From contig CANJKZ010000078.1 in assembly GCA_947471745.1 (NCBI GenBank), positions 3,786,501-3,850,500 on the forward strand: DNA of 64,000 nucleotides. The letters run 5' to 3'. Source of the DNA: Closterium sp. Naga37s-1 (lineage: Eukaryota; Streptophyta; Zygnematophyceae; Desmidiales; Closteriaceae). Each line of letters begins with the position of its first letter. Within the stretch, counting starts at the first letter, position 1. Below are positions 19,225 through 29,800 of this stretch, piece after piece. A program made the translations under genes and the position numbers. The notes under the pieces were generated by a model. It did no database searches. It saw only the letters and a list, made by a program, of their open reading frames with translations, and was not told where the DNA came from.

Positions 19225-20949
19225 ACAGGGGGACTCTCGAGTGCACATCCATCCGGGTACACTACTGCGGTCTCATATTCCCATCCAAGTCAAAATGGCT
19301 AGGCACCGCATCCCACGTATTTTCAGCAGGCTTGTAATTCAGCAGGAACTCGTCGTTCAACGATGACTGTCGTCGTACCCAAGAAACATTTGCTCGCGAC
19401 GAGAGTTTCCTTGGGCGTTATCGTTAAGCTAGAGCGATATGCGGGTCATTGCTGCTTACAATGTCGAAGAGACAGATGTCATAAAGCATCGGCGTCTGTA
19501 GTAACGCATCAGCTACGCCACTAGCGGCATGGAAGCAGAGGGATTACCGTCGATCAGGTTCAACCAATGTCACATCGTACCTTGAGGCCGCGCCCAGCTT
19601 TTCGCAGGCAGCAGAAGAGGTCGCTTTCGAATCTTTGAATGCCAAATCCCAAACCTCGATTCGTTTTCACACAACTCGGTCTTCTTCTCCCGCTTCGACG
19701 GTGCCTTGATTCCGCACTTGCTGGGTCGCAATCCACCTGGCTGCGGGTGGGACCAATGTCGATGATGGGAATCCGCATTGTCGACGATGAGATCCCCGCC
19801 TGTATTTCGCTCACCAACCCACGTCGTCGGTCGCTGGCCTTCTCCTGACGATCGCTGTTGCCTTGAGGCAAATCGCCATTCGCGTGAGTCGGATGGTGGT
19901 ACGCTGACGATCGGCTGCATGCGCGGGAGTTCTTTGCGGCGTATTTCATATGAGGCGACCCGCAGCATGGGGAGGCCGCGAAGCCATGCTTCGATTCCCT
20001 TGGGGACGGTGAATGGGAGGGTTGCACGGACGCGGTGACGCTGATGGTGATGGTACGCTGCAGCTTTTCGTGTTTCACCACCCCCTGCATGGCGTAACAG
20101 CAGCAAACCGTTTCGTTGCTAGTGCTTAAATGAGGGCTGTCTGCCACAGTTGTGACAGATGGGATGACACGTGAAACGTGGGAAGAATTGGACAGGTGTA
20201 GGTGGATACGCTGGTAAAGGTAGATGGCACCTGGGAAAACCTGTTACTGCATCGTATTGGCTCCCATGTCCCCAATTAAAACCCACGTTTTCTCTCCCAT
20301 CCTGCATCTCTCCCGTTCCTCCCCCCCTCCCCTCCCCTCCCCTCCCCGCTCCCTTCCCCCCCTTCCCATACCCCTCGCTTTTTCCCCCTCTTCAGCTTAT
20401 CCTTAATCCCCGCGTCTCTGCTCCATCCTCACCATAGCTCCACTCAATGGAGGGCAATCGCGCATGGCGCGCACATGCGAGCCAGGACCCCAGCTTCGCA
20501 TGGCTGCTCGCACATGCCACTCCAGCAAGCCTACTGCTCTTGTGACGTGGCTTCGGATGGGCGTGCATGACGAATGGGGTGAGTGCAAGTGAGTGTGGCA
20601 TTGACGATGCTGTGGAAAGGCTGGGTGTTGCCAGAGTGAGAGTGGTGAGGGCTGGGTATGCGTGAGAGAGAGAGAGGCAGAGAGGAGTCCCTGTGGGGTA
20701 GGGGCGTGTGAGGGAGGCACTCAAGGGAACGTGAAGGGGGAATGAAGGGGGATGCAGGGGGATGAAGGGGGATGAAGGGGGATGAAGGGGGATTAAGGGG
20801 GATGAAGGGGGATGAAAGGGGGAAGGGGTGGATCGGTGGTGAAAAAGGGGGGGATGCTTCCTCGAACACTTTACGCTAAAAAAAGAGTTCGAGGCGAACC
20901 GTACAGGTGTTCGTTTCTTTGCTCAACCCTTCCCTACGGAACTATCTCT
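19225..20949. other. No supported gene; one weak frame and pyrimidine tracts
   Basis: A minus-strand frame at 19560-20147 (195 codons) has mixed composition and no motif I recognise. An overlapping frame contains PFTVPKGIEAWLRGLPMLR, so a broken exon is possible. 20290-20400 is C/T-rich, and 20730-20815 is a tandem array of GATGAAGGGG units (10 bp). Nothing else stands out. Confidence 0.4.
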
Positions 20950-21799
20950 CCCCCACATCCTCTGCACCGCATCTACCCCACTGCACAACCAAAAGTCCAC
21001 AGCCACCTCTGCCCCACTGCACGGGAATTGCCCCCTCACATCACAGCAGCACAGCCGCACTGCTCACCCAGTGCGGGCCAAGGCACCATTGCCTCCTTTC
21101 CCCTCCAACCCCTTCCCCCCCCCTCCCAGGCTGGACGCAGGACGCCCTGAGCATCTTCTGCAACATGGGGTTCCTGCTCCCCACCTGCTGCTCCCATGCC
21201 AACGTCTGCCACATGGGGTTCCTGCCACTATGGTGGCGCCTCACTGTTCTCACCCAGGCGCTGTACCCTCCCTCCCCATACCCTTTCCCTTCTTCCACCT
21301 TCTAGCCAGCCCCCCAGCGCTGCACCTGTTGCTCCTATTCTGACGTCTAACCCGCGGACTTGCGGCCTTATGGTGTGGCCGCACTGCTCTCACCCACGCG
21401 CTGCCCCTTCCTTTTACCCTCCCACCTCCTCCAACCCTTCCCCTGTCTTTCCACCAGCTCTGCACCGCAACTGTTTCTCCTGGACTGGTTCTTGACTCGA
21501 AATTCCCGCCCCTGTACAACCAGGCAGGCAGAGGCTGCTGACGTGGCGGAGGTGGGCAAGACAAGGGGTACTGGTGGCGCCAGCGGCGTTGGCGGCAGCA
21601 GTGGCAGCGCCGGGGAGCATGGGGGGGAGGACGGGAAGGGGGGCGAAGGGCCGGTGAAGGGAGGCTGCTGATGGGGCTGGCTGGCAGTTGACAAGCTCGA
21701 ATGAAGTCGCCAAGGTGAGACGCCCTGAGGGGTGGAGATGCGTGCGAGATTCACTTGGAAGCAAAGGGGGGGAGAAAGGGGGTTGAAGGAAAGGGTGGT

Positions 21800-21935
21800 G
21801 AAGAAAAGGGGGGTTGAAGGAAGGGCGGGTGAAGGAAGGGGAGTTGAAGGAAGGGCGGGTGAAGGAAGGGGAGTTGAAGGAAGGGCGGGTGAAGGAAGGG
21901 GAGTTGAAGGAAAGGCGGGTGAAGGAAGTGAGGAG
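21800..21935 (+). repeat. 30-bp purine-rich tandem repeat
   Basis: About 4-5 copies of a 30-base unit containing GGGCGGGTGAAGGAAGGGGA. The paralogous locus near 55600 has related but non-tandem sequence. Confidence 0.75.
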
Positions 21936-22998
21936 AGGGGGGGTGAAGTTGATGCATGTGAGAGGCCGTGGGCAGTCACTGTGGGGCAGGGATGATGTGT
22001 GTTAGAGTCACTCCAAGGACTGGCAGGGGCCGCCCAAGGCAGGGCGGCTGGTGGAGCTGGCGGCGGCTATAGAGGACGCGTTGGATCTCCGAGGGGAGTT
22101 TAAGAGGATGAGGATGCTCCACTCCACACCACCCTGCAACGCTCCCTTCCCACCCTCCCCTGCACAATTCCCGCTTCCCACCCTCACCTCATCCCTGACC
22201 CATCCAGCTCTGCTTCGCTCCTGCTTGCTGTTACCGTGCCCCCTCGCACCCACTCGCACAGCCATACAAGCACCATCTCAGGACCATATCAAACCTATCC
22301 CCTCTTGTTACGCTTACGCACTCCCCTTTCGCTTGCCCCTTCCCCCTCCCTTGTCGATCCCCCCCCAACCCTTACCCCTCCCTTTACTTGTATTGTAACC
22401 CCTCCCTCCCCCCTTACCTCCTCCCCATCCCCTTACCCGCCCCCCTCCCCCAACTCGCTTCCTTTCCCCCTTACCCATTCCCGCCCTCGTTATCCCCTCC
22501 CTTTACCCCCTTCCTCTTCCCCATTCTGCTTCTCATTCCGCCTCCCAACCCCTTCCCCTACCCCTCCCAACCCCTCCGCACTCCTCCCTTGATCCCAATC
22601 GTCTACAGCGACTCCAGGCTCTTTCATGCTCCGACTTGTGACTCGTCCCCGTCGAATCTACATGGGCCGATTGTAATGGCTGGGCCTGCAAAGTGCGTGC
22701 GCAGGCCTCACCTCGCAGGCATCACCACAGGTGTCAAGCCGGACAATGACCTCGCCTCGCCTCACCTTGCCTCGCCGCTGCCGGAAGTGTAATGATTGCA
22801 GAACTCGTTATGCGCCTGTGTCTCGTACAACCCCACTTGTCGTCCGCAATAACGGGACACAGGCGTAAACCCTCATTCTATCCTTCCCACAATGGCGTCA
22901 CCCCCTTCCCTCCTTCCCTGCTCTCTCAAATGGTCCTTATATTGATTCAGACGTGAACAGGTCAAGTATCGAAAGAGCAAGGTAAGTCAATCTCTGCT

Positions 22999-23243
22999 AT
23001 CCTCTGTATACCTCTATCCTCTGTATACCTCTATCCTCTGTATACCTCTATCCTCTGTATACCTCTATCCTCTGTATACCTCTATCCTCTGTATACCTCT
23101 ATCCTCTGTATACCTCTATCCTCTGTATACCTCTATCCTCTGTATACCTCTATCCTCTGTATACCTCTATCCTCTGTATACCTCTATCCTCTGTATACCT
23201 CTATCCTCTGTATACCTCTATCCTTTGTATACCTCTATCCTCT
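22999..23243 (+). repeat. 17-bp minisatellite in an intron-like stretch
   Basis: ATCCTCTGTATACCTCT is repeated about 14 times with almost no variation. It lies just after a good splice-donor-like AAGGTAAGTC (22978-22987) and before CTCCTAG (about 23333). The inverted paralog near 54700 lacks the array. Confidence 0.9.
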
Positions 23244-23408
23244 AAACTGGTCTCTCCCTCTCAGACCCCCTCACCCCCCACTCCCCCTTTCAACTCCCTC
23301 CCTCAACCCCTCCCCCGCTCACTCCCTCCTAGCTGGCTTCATTTCATTCTCTCTTGAGGATTATCACGCTGCTCCGTTTCCCACGGATTCCCGCCACTAC
23401 GGCACAAG

Positions 23409-23468
23409 CACACTGTTCACGAGCACACTGTTCACGAGCACACTGTTCACGAGCACACTGTTCACGGG
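23409..23468 (+). repeat. 15-bp coding-like minisatellite, 4 copies
   Basis: CACACTGTTCACGAG is repeated four times (STLFT in the conserved frame). The paralogous loci have 2 copies (32849-32882) and 6 copies (54441-54530). Confidence 0.9.
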
Positions 23469-24219
23469 CAACCTGTGGCCTTGTGGGCTGCTGAGTGCAC
23501 TCCGTGCCAAGATAATCTCTCTTCAACACACCTTACTGCTGATGGTCACGGGTACTGTTCTTGCCGGCTGGGTGAAGAAGGTGCGTCGGTGGTGCAAGGG
23601 GCTCATCGTGCGTCACCATACTGGGTCAGTGGAAGGTCACTCTTAGCTCACTCTCGGATCATTATTGTCCCCCCCCCTTACCCTTACACTTTCCATCCCC
23701 GTCCCTTTCTCCACTCCCATCCACTTCTCCATCCCCTCCTCCATCCCCTTCTCCACAAACGTCCCCTTCCCCATCCCCATCCTGATTGCCATCCCCCACA
23801 TCCTGCAGCCAGCAGCAGCTCCAATCCGCCCTGCTCTCTCCCTCTCTCCTTCCGGCCACCCTTCCCCCCAATTACCCACCAGGTGTGCATGGTCCAGCCA
23901 GTAGCATCCGTTCCCTGCCGCCTCTACACTCACAGACCCATCAACAATCACTTATCTCCACAGTGAGGTTAGTAGTGCCTTGTACTGAACCTGCCTCTAC
24001 CAAATCAAGTCGGTGCTCTCATTTGTCTCCTTTGGCGCCACCCCTGCCATTCGCACCCCACTGTCTCTTGTGTCAACCATTTAATGTGGAGGAGACAGTC
24101 CCTTGATCGCATCATCCCATCACCCCATTATCCCACTACCCCATTCCCTGTCTATTGTGTCACCCTGTTGACCCATCGGCCGATCTGTCCACTACGTCCA
24201 TCTAGAGAATATCTGCCTA

Positions 24220-24239
24220 GTGCCAGTGGTCTAGTGGTA
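24220..24239 (+). pseudogene. 5' half of tRNA-Gly split by the non-LTR element
   Basis: GTGCCAGTGGTCTAGTGGTA is the acceptor strand and D arm of tRNA-Gly. The non-LTR element begins at 24240, and the rest of the gene resumes at 32476. The acceptor strand pairs perfectly with CTGGCAC at 32529-32535. A-box TGGTCTAGTGG is retained. Confidence 0.9.
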
Positions 24240-24777
24240 CATGCAGCTTTCAGAGACCGAGTGGCGCATTGCAGCGGCTATCCGCTTAGGCCTTCCTCTT
24301 CCTCACCTTTCATCTTCACTCACCTGCACCTGCAACTCCCCGTTCACCGATCCTTCCATCCATTCTCATGTCCTTCGCTGCCCTAGCAACAACGAGCCTA
24401 CTAAGGTGCACGACGCAATCAAACGAGAAGTTCATCGCATTGCCTTGGAGCTTGGGTTCTCTGCGCAGATGGAAGACCAGCATCTCCTGCCTGGCCGCCG
24501 CACAGACATCACGTGCCGCGACATTAGCTCTGGTACCACCTGGGCCTTGGATGTTTCTGTTGCTGATCCACAAAAGGGATTTCCGCACTCCAACGCAGCT
24601 ACGGTGATTGGTTCAGCAGCAGCCACTCGTGACAGTGAGAAGACCACCCACTATGCTGCAGCACTTCGTGACCGTCCAGACGTCAAACTGTTTCCCCTTG
24701 TCATCGAAACCTTCGGTTGCTTCGGCTCATCGTTCAACAATTTCCTTCGCCAATGCAGCCGCAAAGGGGCTTCACAA
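24240..24777 (+). mobile_element. Non-LTR retrotransposon copy 2, left part (5'-truncated)
   Basis: Begins at the equivalent of copy-1 base 921 and runs nearly identically to CTTCACAA, where copia-A starts. It encodes the zinc-knuckle-like cluster and the RRTDI/LDVSVADP endonuclease-like part. Severe 5' truncation is typical of target-primed reverse transcription. Confidence 0.9.
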
Positions 24778-24906
24778 TGTCAGAACATTATAGCTCATGC
24801 ATATTGTGTAGGCTATAGTGGGGCAGCCCATAAGGGGTACAACCCAATTAGGGTTATTACTTGTACCCAATTCATTCATAGTTCATTCATTCCTTGTTTC
24901 TTCTCA

Positions 24907-24920
24907 TGGTATCGAGCAGG
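24907..24920 (+). promoter_or_regulatory. Primer-binding site of copia-A
   Basis: TGGTATCGAGCAGG directly follows the 5' LTR and fits the initiator-Met tRNA 3' end used by plant copia elements, with one missing base relative to TGGTATCAGAGC. Confidence 0.8.
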
Positions 24921-24989
24921 CTCCCCCGTGGGAACTGTTCCTAGGGCCCACCGTTTTTTTTTTCCTGCTCGGAGCGCACTCAGCCCCTG

Positions 24990-25740
24990 CCCGAGTCGCG
25001 CTCCCCTCTCTCGCGCCGCCCTAGCGGCCCCTTCGCGCCGCCCTCGCGGCCCCTTCGAGCCGCCCTCGCGGCTCTATCCGCCGCCCTTCGCGGCCCCTAC
25101 TCCGCCGCCCTCGCGGCCCCGATCCGCCGCCCTCGCGGCCCCGATCCGCCGCCCTCGCGGCCCCGCTCCGCCGCCCTCGCGGCCCCGATCCGCCGCCCTT
25201 CGCGGCCCCGATCCGCCGCCCTCGCGGCCCCTACTCCGCCGCCCTCGCGGCCCCGATCCGCCGCCCTCGCGGCCCCGATCCGCCGCCCTCGCGGCCCCTA
25301 CTCCGCCGCCCTCGCGGCCCCTACTCTGCCGCCCTCGCGGCCCCGATCCGCCGCCCTCGCGGCCCCGATCCGCCGCCCTAGCGGCCCCGGCCCCTGCTCC
25401 TACGGCCCCGGCGCCTGCTCCTACGGCCCCCGCGCCTACTCCTACGAGCAGCCCACCCGCCGAGCCGCCCAGCAACCGAGCAGCCCAGCCGCTGAGCCGC
25501 CGAGCCGCCCAGCAACCGAGCCGCCCAGCCGCCGAGCAGCCCAGCAGCCGAGCCGCCCAGCAGCCGAGCCGCCCAGCAGCCGAGCCGCCCAGCCGCCGAT
25601 ACGCCCAGCAGCCGAGCCGCCCAGCAGCCGAGCCGCCCAGCCGCCGAGCCGCCCAGCAGCCGAGCCGCCGAGCCGCCCAGCAGCCGAGCCGCCCAGCCGT
25701 CGAGTCGCCGAGCCGCCCTGCAGCCGAGCCGCCCGAGCCG
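24990..25740 (+). repeat. GC-rich tandem repeats in the copia-A leader
   Basis: Units of GCCGCCCTCGCGGCCCC plus a variable GATCC/TACTCC (24990-25390) are followed by CCGAGCCGCCCAGCAG units (25460-25740). They lie between the primer site and the gag start. The long frame across them is fortuitous. Confidence 0.8.
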
Positions 25741-25817
25741 CCCTGTCCGGTAAGAGCAGCGCCTCTCTCACAGCACTGCCCTCACCCTACTGTTTGCAAT
25801 GCTAGTCTACTGCTGTC

Positions 25818-26843
25818 ATGGCTACCCCTAGTGTCCTCGCTTTTGACGCTGAGGGTCGGGCCATTGACTTTGACGTCTGGATAGATGACCTGCAGCTTTT
25901 CTTACAGTGCGACAGAGCAGACGGCCTCTCCCTCTTTGACCTCACTTCTGGTGCCTCTCCTGCCCCCGCTGCTGATGCTGACGCCACTGTTCGCTCACAG
26001 TGGGCCACGCGCGATGCTGCTGCACGTCTTGCTGTGCGTCGCCACCTACCTACCTCTGAGCGTGCGCACTTTAGCCAGTACAAGAGTGCTCAGACCTTGT
26101 ACGACGCTGTAGTTGCACGCTACTCCTCCCCTGCCACTGCTGCACTGAGCCGCCTCATGCTACCGTACCTCTTCCCTGACCTTGCTGCCTTTCCCACAGT
26201 CGCTAACCTCATTACGCACCTCCGCACTAGTGACACTCGCTACCGCGCTGCGCTTCCTGCTGAGTTCTGCGCCAAGAACCCCCCCCCCATGTACATCACC
26301 CTCTACTACATAGTCACCCGTCTCCCTGACTCCCTTCGCGTAGTCAGGGACCACTTCCTCTCGGTTTGTCCCACCACTCTCACCGTTGACCTCCTCGAGA
26401 AGGCCCTCCTAGCAGCAGAAAAGAGCATAGTCGCTGTAGGAGCCTCTCGTGGTGACCCTCGCACCCCCATCTTTGAGGGGTGTTCCCCCTCCCCTCTTTT
26501 GCCCTCTGTTGCCTCTGCTGCTGCGGCCGACCTCGCTGGTTTGGAGTCGGTTGGGGCAGCGTCTACCCCTAGCGGGAGACGCCGCCCTGGCAGGGGCAAG
26601 GGGGGCAGGGGCGCTGGAGGAGCTAGCGGGGGCGGTGGAGGCGGCGGTGGAGGCGGTGGAGGAGGTGGGGGTGGCGGTGGGGGTGGTGGCGGGGGTGGAG
26701 GTGTAGGTGGCGGCAGTGGAGGCGCAGGCGGCAGCGGCGGTGGCGGAGGGAGCGGAGGTGGCGGTGGTGGAGGAGGAGGCGGCGGAGGAGGTGGAGCTGG
26801 TCGGGGTGGCGCTGCGCAGAGGGTCAGCTCCGGTGGTGGTCAG

Positions 26844-26878
<35 letters not shown>

Positions 26879-29800
26879 CACTCGTGACGTCCCCTCCCCT
26901 CAGCAGCTCCGTGAGTGGTACACTGCACGCCAGAGGGGTGGGAGTACTGGTCCGTGCACCTACGTCCTGCGCACCGGCGACCGCGCGGGTGAGCAGTGTG
27001 GGGGTGCGCACTCCACCCAGCGCTGCTTTGGCCGCCTGACGGACGCTTGGCGTCACCAGTTCCCTGAGGCCACTGAGATCCCCCGCTGGGGTGAGCTGTC
27101 TAGGGCGGGTGTCGCTGTCTTTGACCTTGACTTTGATGCTATTCTTGCTGCCATGTACACTGTGACTATTAGTGATGAGGGTGACTGTTACCGGTGTTTT
27201 CCGCCCGACCCGGGCATTGAGACTGCTGCTCTAGGTACTGGTGAGGCTGCTGCTCTAGGTGCTAGCGAGGCTGCTGCTCTAGGTGCGTCTGCTCCCTCAG
27301 GTACTGGTGAGTCTGCTCTCTCAGGTTCTGCGTCGGCTTCGGCCTCCCACACCTTTACCCTTGACTCGGGGGCTTCTCGCTCCTTCTTTCGAGACCGCAC
27401 CACACTCACGCCGCTTGGCCGGCCAGTTGCGGTCTCTCTGGCAGACCCCTCTGGGGGTCCTGTCCTTGCTCACTTCTCCACTGTCCTCCCGTGTCCGGCG
27501 GCCCCCTCTGGCACCCTGTCTGGTCTTTACCTCCCCTCGTTCTCTACGAACTTGGTGAGTGGTGCTGACCTACAGGATGCGGGGGTTCACCAGTTCACTC
27601 CTGCGAGTCAGCGGGTGACCCACTGCACGGACGCTCGGACAGGCCGACACCTGGCCACGTTTACACGTCGGCCGGGGTCGAGCCTGTACACACTGACCAC
27701 TGCGTCTCCCCCGGTCCCTGCGTCTGGTCAGGTAGCTGCGTCGGGTCAGGTGTTTGCTGCAGCGTCCAGGTCTGGTCCTGAGTCTGCCCCCTGCTCGTGT
27801 CGCCTCCTGTCCCACGAGACTCTCCTCTGGCACCACCGCCTTGGTCACCCCTCCCTGCTTCGTCTCCGGAGCATGGCCTCCCGTGTCCTTGTCTCTGGTC
27901 TTCCCCGGTCCCTCCCTCCACTTCCTCCGGGGCCTGGCCCTACCTGCGTCCCCTGTGTCGAGGGACGACAGCGGGCTACCCCTCACTCCTCCCAGTTTCC
28001 TCCGACAGAGGCCCCGCTGCAGACGCTTCACATGGACGTGTGGGGCCCGGCCCGCGTCCGTGGACAGGGTCACGAGCGCTACTTCCTGCTGGTGGTTGAC
28101 GACTACTCGCGTTACACCACAGTCTTCCCCTTGCGCAGCAAGGGTGATGTCACTGAGGTGTTGATCGATTAGATCCGCGCAGCTCGTCTCCAGCTCAGGC
28201 GGAGCTTCGGCTCGGACTTTCCTGTTCTGCGTCTGCACTCTGACAGAGGCGGAGAGTTCTCCTCTGGCCTTCTGCGAGCCTACTGTCGTGCACGAGGCAT
28301 CCGCCAGACCTTCACGCTTCCGGACTCTCCACAGCAAAATGGGATTGCTGAGCGCCGCATTGGCATGGTCATGGACGTCGCCCGTACGTCCATGATGCAT
28401 GCGGCTGCCCCTCATTTTCTGTGGCCGTTTGCGGTTCGGTACGCGGCGCATCAGATCAACCTTCAGCCCAGGGTCTCCATGCCGGAGACCTCCCCAGCCT
28501 TGCTGTGGACGGGGAAGGTTGGCGATGCGTCTGCGTTCCGTGTCTAGGGATCTCGGGCGTTTGTCCGCGACTTGTCTGCGGACAAGCTGTCCCCTCGTGC
28601 TGCTCCTTGCGTCTTCCTGGGTTTCCCCCCTGACGCCTCAGGGTGGCAGTTCTACCACCCCACCTCTCGCCGTGTTCTGTCCTCCCAGGACGTCACGTTC
28701 GACGAGTCGGTCCCCTACTACCGCCTCTTCCCCTACCGCACTCCGTCCCTCCCCCCGCCACCGCTCTTCCTGGTACCAGGTCCCCCCCCGGTAGACCCCC
28801 TCCCCCCTCAGGGTCCTGCCCCTTCAGGTGTGTCCCAGGTAGACGCTGTTGAGCCTGTCGAGGTCGCTGGTGACTCTGGTGCTGCTGAGGGTGCTGAGCC
28901 TGGGAGTGCTGACTCTGGGGGTGCTGAGCGTGTGGGTGCTACGCCTAGGGGTGCTGAGCCTGAGGGTACTACGACTGGGGGTGCTGAGCCTAGGGGTGCT
29001 GCGTCTAGGGGTGCTACGCCTGGGGGTGCTGCGTCTGGGGGTGCTGAGCCTGGGGGTGCTACGCCTGGAGGTGCTGAGCCTGGGGGTGCTGAGCCTGGAG
29101 GTGCTGAGCCTGGGGGTGCGGAGCCTGAGGGAGCTGGGCCTGCTGGTGCTGTGCCTGGCGGTTCTCCGGGTGCTTCTTCTCGCCGGGAGCCACTCTCTCC
29201 ACAGGAGCTGCGTGAGTGGTTTGCCCGGCGCTGGAGGCGAGCTGCTGGAGCTGGAGGAGCTGCGGGTACTGGAGTTTCTGTTGCTGCTGAGGGAGCTGGT
29301 GCCACGGGTCCTGGAGGTGCTCGTACTGGGCGTCCTGGAGCTGCTGGACCTGCGGGTACTTCTGGAGCTGGAGCTGCTGCGGGTGTTGGCGCGGAGACTA
29401 CTGCTGTCGGTCCTGGCGGCGGTCCTGCTGGGGGTACTGCTGGTGCTGCTGGGGGTACTGGAGCTGGAGCTGCTACTGGTGCTGGTGCTGCCACAGGGGG
29501 TGCTGGTGCTGTCCCTACTGTGTCTGGAGTCGCCGCGCGGCCTCGGCCGTACTTCGTTCCGCTCCTTCAGCAGGTTCTTGGTCTCCCGTCTTCTACTGGT
29601 CCTCCTCCTCCCTTTGAGTGTCCACAGCCTGTCCCGTCGCAGTTACAGTTACAGCCGGCCTCCCCACTGCCTGCTCCGTCTCCCTACACTGGTCCTACTG
29701 GAGGTCTTGCTGAGCGTCGTGAGCCTGCGTCTCGCCCTGCGTCGCCTGTCCGTGCTGCTCGCACTAGTGGTCGTGGTTCGCGTCAGCGTCCTCCTCCTGT

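Larger units (their letters stand above)
20950..24219 (+). repeat. Duplicated host locus upstream of tRNA-Gly (inverted copy 53699-56480)
   Basis: The plus strand matches the minus strand of 56480 to 53699 in long blocks, ending at the tRNA. It contains exon-like pieces separated by C/T tracts ending in AG. Copy-specific changes are a 30-bp purine repeat (21800-21935), a 17-bp minisatellite (22999-23243) and repeat-number differences at 23409. A third partial copy is at 32792-33635. The exon-like piece at 23334-23580 encodes LEDYHAAPFPTDSRHYGTS and a hydrophobic IISLQHTLLLMVTGTVLAGW segment; I do not recognise the protein. Confidence 0.75.

Noticed and set aside
22999..23243. 17-bp array considered as a CRISPR array
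   Set aside because: The units are contiguous without spacers and the context is eukaryotic; this is a minisatellite.
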